A stretch of 40,656 bases of DNA from CAKSQF01 sp964569225 (GTDB taxonomy: Bacteria > Bacillota > Clostridia > Oscillospirales > CAG-272), in assembly GCA_964569225.1 (NCBI GenBank), contig CAZMTU010000005.1, positions 1 through 40,656 on the forward strand. Direction: 5' to 3'. Shown one piece after another: positions 1 through 7,902 of the stretch. Both the position numbers and the translations under genes were made by a program. Each line of letters begins with the position of its first letter. Within the stretch, counting starts at the first letter, position 1. The notes under the pieces are model-generated. The model had not been told where the DNA came from and searched no databases. It saw only the letters and a program-made list of their open reading frames with translations.

Positions 1-684
1 CACCAGGGAGGTCAGGTCCACCAAATGAATTTCCTTGTTTTGCAGCTTATAGGGCGCTTCACCGGCGGCGATTTTCTGTGCCAGCGCTTCGGCAATGGCA
101 GTTTTGCCTACCCCCGGTTCACCGATCAGACAGGGATTGTTCTTCTGACGGCGGCAAAGGATCTGCATCAGCCGGTTCAGCTCTCGCTCACGGCCGATTA
201 TCCGGTCCAGCTTGCCTTCTTTGGCATCTTTGGTGAGATCGGTGCAGTATTGGCTTAAAAATTTACGTCCCTTAGGCGCTTTGTTTCCCTTAGAGGCGGT
301 TCCTTCACCGGCAGGGCGGTTTTGACTGCCGGGCATACCCGGATTTCCGGCGCTGCCTTTCGGTCCTGCTCCGCCGATAAATCCGGGCAGACCTAAACCG
401 CTGAAAAGCTTGCGGAAGTCGATGGGAGGCGTTTTTCCCTGAGGACCGTTTTCGTCCCCATCTTCATCTTCCGGAATGATTTCCATCATATTTTCCATCT
501 CATTGTCCATGCGGTCAAGGTCTTCGTCGGACAATCCCATATTCTCAATAATGTCATTGACCGGTTTAATCCCCAGTTCCTTCGCGCATCTAATGCAGAT
601 TCCCTCATTAACAGTCTGATTGCCGTCAATTCGGGAAATAAAAATGACGGCGACTCTTTTTTTGCATCTTGCACACATTTCCAT
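1..684 (-). CDS. ClpC-type AAA+ unfoldase with N-terminal zinc finger (partial, 3' end outside window)
   Basis: Translated from ATG at 684 down to base 1 without a stop; 228 codons are present and the gene continues beyond the window. Residues 1-35 carry two CxxC pairs (CARC near residue 4 and CIRC near residue 31), as in the McsA-type zinc module. An acidic helix (about 45-65) and a Gly/Pro/Ser-rich linker (about 75-125) follow, then the start of a Clp D1 AAA+ domain (KFLSQYCTDLTKDAKEGKLD, then IIGRERE) with Walker A GEPGVGKT. Clp ATPases unfold substrates for ClpP. The usual ClpC N-domain repeats are absent; the zinc module takes their place. A related zinc-finger Clp ATPase arrangement is known in Clostridia. 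AAGGAAA lies about 9 bases before the start. It is the last gene of the truA/DUF5711/cvpA group. Confidence 0.85.
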   Translation of the reverse strand, partial: MEMCARCKKRVAVIFISRIDGNQTVNEGICIRCAKELGIKPVNDIIENMGLSDEDLDRMDNEMENMMEIIPEDEDGDENGPQGKTPPIDFRKLFSGLGLPGFIGGAGPKGSAGNPGMPGSQNRPAGEGTASKGNKAPKGRKFLSQYCTDLTKDAKEGKLDRIIGRERELNRLMQILCRRQKNNPCLIGEPGVGKTAIAEALAQKIAAGEAPYKLQNKEIHLVDLTSLV

Positions 685-709
685 AAGGGTAATTTCCTTT
701 TCAGTTTGA

Positions 710-1285
710 TCAGGCGCCCTTCAGGGAGAAGAGCAGCTTGAAGAGATTATGATCGAACATCCATCTGGCGACTACCGAGCCTTCAAAAGCCTCGCGGGTC
801 AGCCAGTCTTGAGACGCGATAAGATATTCCGAGAAGGTGAAGAAGAAAATCGAAAGCAATTGGGCATAAAAAAGGCCGATCACAAGTCCTAAGATAAATC
901 CCAACAGCTTGTTGGCCTGCTTCAGCACAGGCAGACGGAACAGACGGTCAATGAGCATGGCGCCCAGCTTGACGGCAACAGTGAAAAGCACAAAGAGGAT
1001 GGTGAATGCCGCAACATCGGAAATGATCCGCGTGGTAATAGGCATACTCAGCAGGTCGGACAGCGATCCGCCTGAACCGTCGTAGGCGTCAAATGCGTTT
1101 TGGATCGGTTTTTCCAGTGCGGAGGAGAGCACCGGGATTGCCAGATATGCACAGATCAGTGCCACGAAAAAGCCTATAAAATTCAGCAGGCTTTTTACAA
1201 AGCCGCGTTTTGTGTAAATAATCATACAGATCACCAATACGGCCAGTACAATTACATCAAGCAGCATACTCATAGTTATGATCAT
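710..1285 (-). CDS. CvpA family membrane protein
   Basis: A 191-residue protein with a CvpA-like pattern: a first transmembrane helix (about residues 4-22), a short Lys/Arg loop (TKRGFVKSLL), a second helix (about 30-52), then helices near 85-110 and 125-150. CvpA of E. coli is needed for colicin V production; homologues are widespread and tied to envelope integrity, with no agreed mechanism. The gene ends 25 bases before the Clp-type gene and probably shares its transcript. The start is ambiguous: ATG at 1285 is only 3 bases after AAAGGA, while in-frame ATGs at 1273 and 1267 lie further away and would give a more typical start just before the first helix. Confidence 0.8.
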   Translation of the reverse strand: MIITMSMLLDVIVLAVLVICMIIYTKRGFVKSLLNFIGFFVALICAYLAIPVLSSALEKPIQNAFDAYDGSGGSLSDLLSMPITTRIISDVAAFTILFVLFTVAVKLGAMLIDRLFRLPVLKQANKLLGFILGLVIGLFYAQLLSIFFFTFSEYLIASQDWLTREAFEGSVVARWMFDHNLFKLLFSLKGA

Positions 1286-1434
1286 CTATCCTTTCCTAAA
1301 GTACAGCCTCACGCGTCTGCCGCGCGGCGCGATAAGGAGGGGCGAGCTTTTTTCTGAATTAACTTATCAAAAATTTACTTTTCCAATCATTATAAAGGCG
1401 GATAAACAGCGATCGGAGGTTTGCTTAATTGGAA

Positions 1435-2808
1435 TCAGTCCTGTACCGCTTCCCAAACGGGAACCAGTACGCGGGTGTAGCCGCACAGCCAGCAGAGATC
1501 ATCCCGGAATACCATGGCTTGCAGGCGGTCGCCTGACTGACTGCGGTAGAGCTTTCCTTCCTCCACTTTCCACGCGCGGTCCTGACTGATCATGCAGACA
1601 TTTTTTCCGTACAGAGTGACCGCTTGGATTTGTCCGTCTACGGTATAGCTGCCGGTTACCTTGCCGGTATGATCCAGCAGCGTCAGCACCGAACAGGTGG
1701 CGTCGGCGTCCGCCGCGGTAACAATGGCAGCGCCGCTGGCGTCTACACTATATTTTATCACATTTTGCCCTGAAAAGATATACTCATTGTAAATTTTTCC
1801 GTCTGAATCAAAAAATTTTATGCCGGAGCTTCCGCAGAGCAGAAAGCTGCCGTCCTCTCCTGTCCACTGCACCCGATAGGGCATAACGTCTTCTACGGTA
1901 AATAGCAGATCTGGCTCATTGGAATCCACCTTCAGCGTCATCAGTTCGGTTGTGTAGCCTTTTTCGCTGCTGTAATAGGAGGCGATGAGAATGGATTTGC
2001 CGTCGTCTGTCAGGTCAATGGAGGCGATATATTTATTTTTTTGAATTTTATTCAGCGGCTTAAAGGCGCTGTTGTAAATGGTGACAACGCCGAAATATTC
2101 TTTGGAACGGGAGGCGATGGCGTAGATACCGTCATCCGTAACGTCCACATCGGAAATGGGATAGCCTGTACTGTCCGAAAACATCTGACTAAAGGAGGTG
2201 TATACGCTGTACGCGCCGCCTGAACGGTCATAGGCGATGAGATATTTGGAGGAAGCCTTCAATGCCGGAGAAGTGTAGTTTTGTTCCACTGAGCAGGAAG
2301 AACGCCCGCCGGCGTCAAATATAGTCAGCTTTTGACCGTTTGCGACCGCCAGTGAGTTTTTGAAAAGCGCAAAGGTGTTTTGAGCGTCGCTGTCATAGGA
2401 AATAATACCCGCGTCCTCGATCTCGGCTTTCAGTTCAAAATTGACATTGCGCATGAGGTAGCGGAAGTTTTCCAGCGTGATTTCCTCTTTAAATAGGTTG
2501 AACATAAAGAAAAGAAAAATCAGCAGCAGCGCGACTATCCCCCAGCGGCTCCAGCGGTAGCGCCTTGCCAGCGTAAGGTACGCTTCGTTTTGTACGGTTT
2601 GACCGAAGGCTTCTTCCTCCGAAACATAGTTTTCGCCGGTCAGCTCTCCCTCTGTCACAATGCCGCTGCGCACCGGTTTGGCAGGGAGATTTCGGTTTGG
2701 CTCTTCCTTGTTTTTCTTTTGACTTTTATTCTTGCGAAGATTTTTCAGCAGACGGGAAACAGTGATTTCCGGTCGGTCTTTTTTAGGAGAGGGAGAAGAT
2801 TTGGACAT
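1435..2808 (-). CDS. DUF5711-like membrane-anchored propeller protein
   Basis: A 457-residue protein. Residues 1-45 are strongly basic and probably cytoplasmic; an acidic stretch runs from about 52 to 70, and one transmembrane helix spans about 88-106. The extracytoplasmic remainder is beta-rich with repeated short motifs (DVTDDGIYAIAS, DLTDDGKSILIA) like beta-propeller blades. This matches the DUF5711 family seen in Clostridia, whose function is unknown. GGAG lies 8 bases before the ATG. It sits 60 bases downstream of truA and 149 bases upstream of cvpA, so co-transcription is plausible. The family call rests on remembered similarity and was not searched. Confidence 0.75.
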   Translation of the reverse strand: MSKSSPSPKKDRPEITVSRLLKNLRKNKSQKKNKEEPNRNLPAKPVRSGIVTEGELTGENYVSEEEAFGQTVQNEAYLTLARRYRWSRWGIVALLLIFLFFMFNLFKEEITLENFRYLMRNVNFELKAEIEDAGIISYDSDAQNTFALFKNSLAVANGQKLTIFDAGGRSSCSVEQNYTSPALKASSKYLIAYDRSGGAYSVYTSFSQMFSDSTGYPISDVDVTDDGIYAIASRSKEYFGVVTIYNSAFKPLNKIQKNKYIASIDLTDDGKSILIASYYSSEKGYTTELMTLKVDSNEPDLLFTVEDVMPYRVQWTGEDGSFLLCGSSGIKFFDSDGKIYNEYIFSGQNVIKYSVDASGAAIVTAADADATCSVLTLLDHTGKVTGSYTVDGQIQAVTLYGKNVCMISQDRAWKVEEGKLYRSQSGDRLQAMVFRDDLCWLCGYTRVLVPVWEAVQD

Positions 2809-2868
2809 ATTCGGCTCCTTTCAATGGGGTAGGGACTTTGGCAAATTTCGGTTGGCGTTCAGGCATTT

Positions 2869-3621
2869 TTATTTGTTAAGACCGGGATACAGGACCCGAT
2901 TTAAATACAAGCCTTGGGGCGGCAGCGTGCTGCCTGCTAATTTGCGCTCACCTGCGGCGAGGATGGCGTCCATATCGGCGGGGACCAGCTTGCCCTTACC
3001 GACTTCGGTGAGCGTACCCGCTATAATGCGAACCATATTATACAGAAATCCGTTTGCGGCGACCCGTATAATTACCAAGCTGCCCTCTTTTCGCACATCA
3101 CAGTAATAAATTTCCCGTACAGTGGATTTTACCGGCGAGCCCTGTGCCATAAGGGCTTTAAAGTCATGTATGCCCGTCAGCTTTGCGGCGGCTTCATTCA
3201 TGGCGGTGCTGTTTAGTTTTACCGGACAGTGCCATGCCCTGCCTGCCCAAAAAGGGTGAAGGACCGGTTCATTCCATATATAATATTCATATTCTTTGGA
3301 ATGCGCCATATAGCGGGGATGAAAATCCTCCGTTACCGGTTGGGCGGATAAAACCGCAATGTCTTCCGGCAAATAAGGACTAAGCGCCAGCGGCAGGCGC
3401 TCCGGCGGCAGGTTTTCATACAGTCTGCCCTCTACCGTACAGTAAAATTGCTTCGCGTGTACCCCCGCGTCGGTGCGGGAACAGCCGGTCAGCTGTAACG
3501 GCGCGCCGAAAAAGCGCTCTAAACACGCTTGAAGCGTGCTCTGCACTGTGGTGGCTTTGTCCTGTGTCTGGTATCCGTGATACCGTCCGCCCATATAGGC
3601 GATTTCAAGTAATAGTTTCAT
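2869..3621 (-). CDS. truA: tRNA pseudouridine(38-40) synthase TruA
   Basis: At 250 residues this is the normal TruA length. It isomerises uridines 38-40 in the tRNA anticodon stem. The hallmark catalytic motif GCSRTDAGVHA is present with nucleophile Asp51, and the start (LLLEIAYMGGRYHGYQ) and C-terminal stretch (ANGFLYNMVRIIAGTL) are typical. The ATG at 3621 is the only sensible start but lacks a clear Shine-Dalgarno sequence. In many Firmicutes truA follows ecfA1-ecfA2-ecfT directly. That order is kept here, but a 453-base gap with an intergenic repeat separates it from ecfT, so it may have its own promoter. Confidence 0.95.
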   Translation of the reverse strand: MKLLLEIAYMGGRYHGYQTQDKATTVQSTLQACLERFFGAPLQLTGCSRTDAGVHAKQFYCTVEGRLYENLPPERLPLALSPYLPEDIAVLSAQPVTEDFHPRYMAHSKEYEYYIWNEPVLHPFWAGRAWHCPVKLNSTAMNEAAAKLTGIHDFKALMAQGSPVKSTVREIYYCDVRKEGSLVIIRVAANGFLYNMVRIIAGTLTEVGKGKLVPADMDAILAAGERKLAGSTLPPQGLYLNRVLYPGLNK

Positions 3622-3770
3622 GAATTTTTATTTAGAAGGGCTTGCCATGCATGGCGCAGTGCCCTGTTTTGACCAAGAAGCCTCTTGAAAAATTTTCTTG
3701 AAGCTTTAAAGACATTTAAGATATTTTGGTTGACAAAAATCGCGATCAACTGAAATAAATGAGGTACAGG

Positions 3771-3970
3771 CTGTCGAAAAACTATAATTGTTTGGTAGCT
3801 TGCACAAAAGTTTTGATCGACTTGGTAGCTTGCACAAAAGTTTTGATCGACCTTTTCTCAAAAGGCCGTGGGTTCTTAGGGCGAGCCCTAAGTCGTCCTC
3901 CGCGCCCTTCTCTTTTTGTGCTTTTTTACGAATGGCGCGATTTATTCTGAACCTTCTCGACAGACTGATG
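3771..3970 (-). repeat. Reverse copy of the ~270-bp hairpin-chain repeat
   Basis: Read on the minus strand, this matches the units at 13351 and 13622 in order: the CAGTCTGTCGAGAA start, GAATAAAT, a shortened CTCACAAAAAGAGAA region, a TTAGGGC/GCCCTAA hairpin, an ACCTTTT/AAAAGGT hairpin, and the AACAATTATAGTTTTTCGA end. It is diverged and shortened by loss of the middle hairpins. An internal perfect 30-bp duplication lies at 3792-3821/3822-3851. Confidence 0.75.
3792..3851. repeat. Perfect 30-bp tandem duplication
   Basis: The 30 bases beginning TTGGTAGCTTGCACAAAAG at 3792 are repeated exactly at 3822. The duplication is inside the dispersed repeat copy and is absent from the copies near 13.4-13.9 kb, so it arose locally. 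Confidence 0.95.
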
Positions 3971-4074
3971 GAGTATCGGCGCCCTTCTGGCAAATAAATA
4001 TTTTTTCGGCATCCTAAAAGTTTGGAAAGACGAGTTCAATAAAGGCGCTTTTTCAGAAAGTTTTGATTTTCCGT

Positions 4075-4899
4075 TTACTTCAATATGGCGGGCAGCGGGA
4101 CCCAGCGCAGCGCAATCAGGGATGCGCCGAAGAGCATCATCAACGCGAGCGCTATAAAATCCCGGACCGAGTAGCGGAGCACCTTCATTCGGGTGCGCCC
4201 GTTGCCGCCGTGATAGCAGCGGCATTCCATGGCAGTTGCCAGTTCTTCCGCCCGACGGATGGCGGACACAAACAGGGGAATAAATACCGGTATCAGCGCC
4301 TTGGCGCGGCTAAGCAGCGAACCGGTTTCGAAATCGGCGCCCCGTGCCTTCTGCGCCGACATAATTTTATCGGTTTCCTCGATCAGGGTGGGAATAAAGC
4401 GCAGCGCGATCGTCATCATCATGGCAAATTCGTGTACCGGAACGTGCAGTTTTTTCAGGGGATTCAATAGCTGCTCGATGCCGTCGGTGAGCGCGATGGG
4501 AGAGGTGGTGTAAGAGAGCAGCATGGTAGTGCCGATCAGCAGGGCAATCACCCGCAGCACCATTGTGACGGCATAGACAATACCGCCCGAATAGATATGG
4601 ATAAAGTAAAAATCCACCAGCAGAAGTCCGTTCTTGGTGAAAAACAGGTTGATCACAGCAGTAAACAGAATGATCCAGCGCAAAGGCTTTAGTGAGCGCA
4701 GCACTGTTTTCATAGGGATTTGCCCTATCGGGATCAGCAGCAGTGACATCAGCAGCATGAAAGCTACGCCGACAATGTTGTTGGCCAGAAAAACCGCGAC
4801 AATGAAAACAAGGGTAAGGATCAGCTTCATTCGGGGATCGATCTTGTGAAGCGGGGAAGTTCCTGGGAAAAACTGACCTAAGGTGATGTCTTTCAGCAT
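4075..4899 (-). CDS. ecfT: Energy-coupling factor transporter transmembrane protein EcfT
   Basis: A 274-residue membrane protein that couples the two EcfA ATPases to exchangeable vitamin- or metal-binding S subunits. The start LGQFFPGTSPLHKIDPRMKL is typical of EcfT. Several hydrophobic helices lie between about residues 25 and 130. Both coupling signatures are present near the C-terminal third: KARGADFETG and AMECRCYHGG, the latter a variant of the usual A-R-G motif with Cys replacing Ala or Gly. GGGGG precedes the ATG. It overlaps the end of ecfA2 by 7 bases, so translation is probably coupled. No S-component gene is in the window, which fits a shared group-II module. Confidence 0.95.
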   Translation of the reverse strand: MLKDITLGQFFPGTSPLHKIDPRMKLILTLVFIVAVFLANNIVGVAFMLLMSLLLIPIGQIPMKTVLRSLKPLRWIILFTAVINLFFTKNGLLLVDFYFIHIYSGGIVYAVTMVLRVIALLIGTTMLLSYTTSPIALTDGIEQLLNPLKKLHVPVHEFAMMMTIALRFIPTLIEETDKIMSAQKARGADFETGSLLSRAKALIPVFIPLFVSAIRRAEELATAMECRCYHGGNGRTRMKVLRYSVRDFIALALMMLFGASLIALRWVPLPAILK

Positions 4900-5762
4900 G
4901 ATATTCCCCCTTTTCCCGACTGTTTTAACGCGCGAAGGGCATTTTCAGCTGCTTCTACTGTATAAATATTGTCAGGGAGCGCATACCCCTTTTCCCGCAG
5001 ACGGTTTATTGCATGGGTGATCTGCGGTACATCCAGTCCTACCGAAGCGAGGGCGTCCGCGTGACGGAAAATCTCATCCCGACTGCCCGACAGAAATAGT
5101 TTTCCGTCCGACATAACTAAAATATCTTCCGCCCATCTTGCCATATCCTCCATGGAATGACTGACGATCAGAACGGTGGCGCCGGTTTCAAGGCGGTAGC
5201 GGTTAAGCCCGCTGAAAATTTCTTCTCTGCCGGCGGGATCCAGACCGGAAGCCGGTTCGTCTAAAATGAGCAGCGAGGGGCGCATTGCCATTACGCCGGC
5301 AATAGCCACCCGCCGTTTCTGTCCGCCCGACAGATCAAAGGGGGATTTTTGCATTAGCTCAGGGGCAAGTCCTACAAACCGGGCCGCCGCGGCGACTCGT
5401 GTTTTGATCTCTTCCGTGGAAAGCTTCATGTTTTTGGGACCGAAGGCAATGTCCTTTTCCACTGTTTCCTCAAATAGCTGATATTCGGGGTACTGAAAAA
5501 CCAGTCCCACCTTGAAGCGTACTTCGCGAAGCTTCTTTTTGTCGGCAAAAATATTTTCACCGGAGAGCAGCACCTGTCCCTCCGTGGGGACAAGCAGACC
5601 GTTCATTAGCTGAACCAAGGTTGATTTTCCGCTGCCGGTATGACCGATCAGACCGGTAATACTGCCTTTTCGGATGCCTGCGCTGACGCCGTCTACTGCT
5701 TTCTTCTGAAATGCGGTGCCGTCGCTGTACACATAGCTTACATTTTTTAATTCTAATATCAT
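4893..5762 (-). CDS. ecfA2: Energy-coupling factor ABC ATPase EcfA2
   Basis: A 289-residue ABC ATPase. Walker A GHTGSGKST is at residues 40-48, followed by a Q-loop (VFQYPEYQLFEETV), the signature LSGGQKRRVAIAGV, Walker B LLILDEP with the D-loop SGLDP, and an H-loop His in IVSHSMEDM. The FQYPEYQLFEETV segment is characteristic of EcfA2 (EcfA'). It pairs with EcfA1, encoded 67 bases upstream, to power the EcfT module. The Shine-Dalgarno sequence is weak. Confidence 0.95.
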   Translation of the reverse strand: MILELKNVSYVYSDGTAFQKKAVDGVSAGIRKGSITGLIGHTGSGKSTLVQLMNGLLVPTEGQVLLSGENIFADKKKLREVRFKVGLVFQYPEYQLFEETVEKDIAFGPKNMKLSTEEIKTRVAAAARFVGLAPELMQKSPFDLSGGQKRRVAIAGVMAMRPSLLILDEPASGLDPAGREEIFSGLNRYRLETGATVLIVSHSMEDMARWAEDILVMSDGKLFLSGSRDEIFRHADALASVGLDVPQITHAINRLREKGYALPDNIYTVEAAENALRALKQSGKGGISC

Positions 5763-5829
5763 GTTCTTGCTCTTTCTTCGGATGAAATATCATCCTGTGA
5801 GATAGCCTCCTGGTTGCGTCAGCGAAATG

Positions 5830-6663
5830 TCATACGTTCAGGTAGGCTTCTATGGCATTGACGCCTTCGTCTACGGTGAGAGGGATAACAGGCAGGTTCA
5901 GTCTGGCCGCCAGTTCAGTGACCTGCGGAACGGCAAGCCCTAATGCCAGCAACTCTTCTGTTCTTGAAAAAACCTCCCGGGGCGGAGCGTCCATGCACAC
6001 CTGCCCTTTGTCGATAACAATGACCCGGTCTGCCTGCACTGCTTCATCCATATTGTGCGTGATGCAGAGGACGGTGATCCCTTTTTCCCGGTTGAGCCGT
6101 TCTATGGTGTCCATCACCTCCGCCCGTCCCCGGGGATCCAGCATGGCGGTAGATTCATCAAATAAAATGCAGTCGGGAAGCATGGCGATGACCCCCGCGA
6201 TAGCGACGCGCTGCTTTTGACCGCCTGACAGCTTATGCGGAGCGTGACGGGCATATTCGGTCATGCCTACGGTAGCAAGGGCCTCATCTACTCTCTGTCG
6301 AATTTCTTCCGGCGGAACGCCTAAATTTTCAGGACCGAAGGCGACGTCCTCCTCCACGATAGTGGCAACAAGCTGATTATCGGGGTTCTGAAAGACCATT
6401 CCTACCCGTTTGCGCAAGGCGAGAATCTCTTCTTCCGTCATATCGGTTCGAACCGTCGTTCCGCCAATGACGATCTCTCCTTCGCTTGGCTCTAAGATCA
6501 GGTTGAGCAGTTTAGCGAAGGTAGACTTGCCTGAGCCGTTTTTGCCCAGAATAACGGCGAATTCCCCTTTTTCAAAGGAAAGCGAAAGATGGTGCAGAAC
6601 CGGCACGGCTTCGCCTTCTCCTTCATATTCAAAACTCACATGCTTGGCTTCAATAAATGGCAT
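5830..6663 (-). CDS. ecfA1: Energy-coupling factor ABC ATPase EcfA1
   Basis: A 277-residue ABC ATPase. Walker A GKNGSGKST is at residues 40-48, followed by a Q-loop (VFQNPDNQLVATIVEEDVAF), the signature LSGGQKQRVAIAGV, Walker B CILFDEST with the D-loop AMLDP, and an H-loop His in CITHNMDEA. The FQNPDNQLVATIVEEDVAFG stretch is diagnostic for EcfA1. It is the first gene of ecfA1-ecfA2-ecfT. A hairpin at 6735-6755 and a TATACT hexamer (6756-6761, minus strand) lie about 80 bases upstream, but no good -35 was found. Confidence 0.95.
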   Translation of the reverse strand: MPFIEAKHVSFEYEGEGEAVPVLHHLSLSFEKGEFAVILGKNGSGKSTFAKLLNLILEPSEGEIVIGGTTVRTDMTEEEILALRKRVGMVFQNPDNQLVATIVEEDVAFGPENLGVPPEEIRQRVDEALATVGMTEYARHAPHKLSGGQKQRVAIAGVIAMLPDCILFDESTAMLDPRGRAEVMDTIERLNREKGITVLCITHNMDEAVQADRVIVIDKGQVCMDAPPREVFSRTEELLALGLAVPQVTELAARLNLPVIPLTVDEGVNAIEAYLNV

Positions 6664-6734
6664 TTTCTGTTTCTCTTTTCCCGGTGTTGCCGCCGCAGCG
6701 CGGCCGATACCGTACCTTCAAAAGCTTTAGGGGC

Positions 6735-6755
6735 GCCAAACGACTTTCGTTTGGC
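6735..6755 (-). other. Hairpin in the ecf leader
   Basis: GCCAAACG and CGTTTGGC form a perfect 8-bp stem with a 5-base loop. On the minus strand it lies immediately after a TATACT hexamer and would be at the very 5' end of an ecf transcript, where it could protect the mRNA. There is no T-tract, so it is not an obvious terminator. Confidence 0.5.
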
Positions 6756-6875
6756 AGTATAATTTATTTTGCTGAATATTGAGATATTTATCAAACTATA
6801 TGGAAAAATTAAGACAAAATCTTGTTTTAGGCGTCCTGTCCAATAGAATGGCGCCTGTTAAAAGGGTGCATGAGC

Positions 6876-7760
6876 TTACTTTTCCCACCTTGCGGCAGCG
6901 CCGCAGGGAAGCGGGACGCCCGATGCGGTGACAGGCAGCCCGACTTCATCGCAGCAAATCGAGCCGCCCAAGTGTTCAGGCAGCGCTAAATGCAGGATGT
7001 AGCCCATCGTGGAAGGAGACAGCCCGGCCGTGTAGCTGTTGACCAAGAAAAACAGCGGATCATCGGAGAGCAGCGGAACACAGAGCTTCACAAATTCGTG
7101 AATGTTGTCCTCCAGCTTCCATACCTCGCCTGTGGGACCCCGACCGTAAGAGGGCGGGTCCATAATGATCCCGTCGTATCGGTTGCCCCGCCGAAGCTCG
7201 CGTTCCACAAATTTTCGGCAGTCGTCCACAATATAGCGAATAGGCGCGTTGCCCAGTCCTGAGAGGGCGGCGTTTTCCTTTGCCTGTGCCACCATGTTTT
7301 TTGCCGCGTCTACATGGACCGTATGAGCGCCGGCGCGGGCGGCGGCAAGGGTAGCGCCGCCGGTATAGGCGAAGAGGTTCAGCACTTTCACGGAGCGGTC
7401 GGGGCGCGCCGCTTTAGCGGCGGCAATCAGACCGCTAAACCATTCCCAATTCACCGCCTGCTCCGGAAAAAGACCGGTGTGCTTGAAGCCCATAGGCCGA
7501 ATGCGGAAGGTAAGATCTAAGGGGGAATAGCGAATTTGCCATTGCTGCGGCAGATTGGATGTGCCGTTCCAGCTTCCGCCTCCTTTGGAAGAGCGCAGAT
7601 AGGAGGCGTCAGCCTTTTTCCAAAGCTTTGAGCGGGCGGCATCCTTCCAGATAACCTGCGGATCCGGGCGAATAAGAGTGTATTCTCCCCACCGTTCCAA
7701 CCGTTTTCCGCTGTCGGTATCTATTAACTCATATTCTTCCCATTTTGATGAAATGAACAT
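6876..7760 (-). CDS. RlmI-like class I SAM-dependent methyltransferase
   Basis: About 294 residues from the ATG at 7760 (MFISSKWEEYELIDT). The Rossmann SAM-binding motif I is VLNLFAYTGGATLAAARAGA, with acidic motif II HVDAAKNM and the catalytic DPPSYGRGP motif (DPPxY type). The N-terminal LIDTDSGKRLERWGEYTLIRPDPQ segment is typical of COG1092-type 23S rRNA methyltransferases. Homologues lacking the PUA domain, such as this one, are common in Firmicutes; the target is unproven. The frame stays open upstream into ruvB, but that part has no methyltransferase similarity and would overlap ruvB, so 7760 is preferred. No Shine-Dalgarno sequence lies directly before 7760; a GGAGG occurs about 50 bases upstream, before a hairpin. 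Confidence 0.8.
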   Translation of the reverse strand: MFISSKWEEYELIDTDSGKRLERWGEYTLIRPDPQVIWKDAARSKLWKKADASYLRSSKGGGSWNGTSNLPQQWQIRYSPLDLTFRIRPMGFKHTGLFPEQAVNWEWFSGLIAAAKAARPDRSVKVLNLFAYTGGATLAAARAGAHTVHVDAAKNMVAQAKENAALSGLGNAPIRYIVDDCRKFVERELRRGNRYDGIIMDPPSYGRGPTGEVWKLEDNIHEFVKLCVPLLSDDPLFFLVNSYTAGLSPSTMGYILHLALPEHLGGSICCDEVGLPVTASGVPLPCGAAARWEK

Positions 7761-7777
7761 TTTAATTTTATTTAATT

Positions 7778-7799
7778 GGAACTTTTTTGAAAAAGGTCC
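7778..7799 (-). terminator. Hairpin downstream of ruvB
   Basis: GGACCTTTTT and AAAAAAGTTCC form a near-perfect stem on the minus strand between ruvB and the methyltransferase. The sequence resembles the GGGGACTTTTT/AAAAAGTCCCC hairpin of the intergenic repeats. It is either a ruvB terminator or part of the methyltransferase leader. Confidence 0.5.
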
Positions 7800-7902
7800 A
7801 AACCTCCAGAGAGCTTTTATAAAAAATAATAAATTTCCATTTGGGGGAATTTTCCGGAAGCAAAGCTGCTTTGAAAGAAAACGGTCCGGCTTCAAGAAAA
7901 AA

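Larger units (their letters stand above)
3622..4074. other. Gene-free interval ecfT-truA with repeat element
   Basis: No convincing gene is present in these 453 bases. Roughly 3771-3970 is a reverse-orientation, diverged copy of the unit that is tandemly repeated near 13351-13890. The open frames that cross it are repeat-derived and carry no ribosome binding site. Confidence 0.7.
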
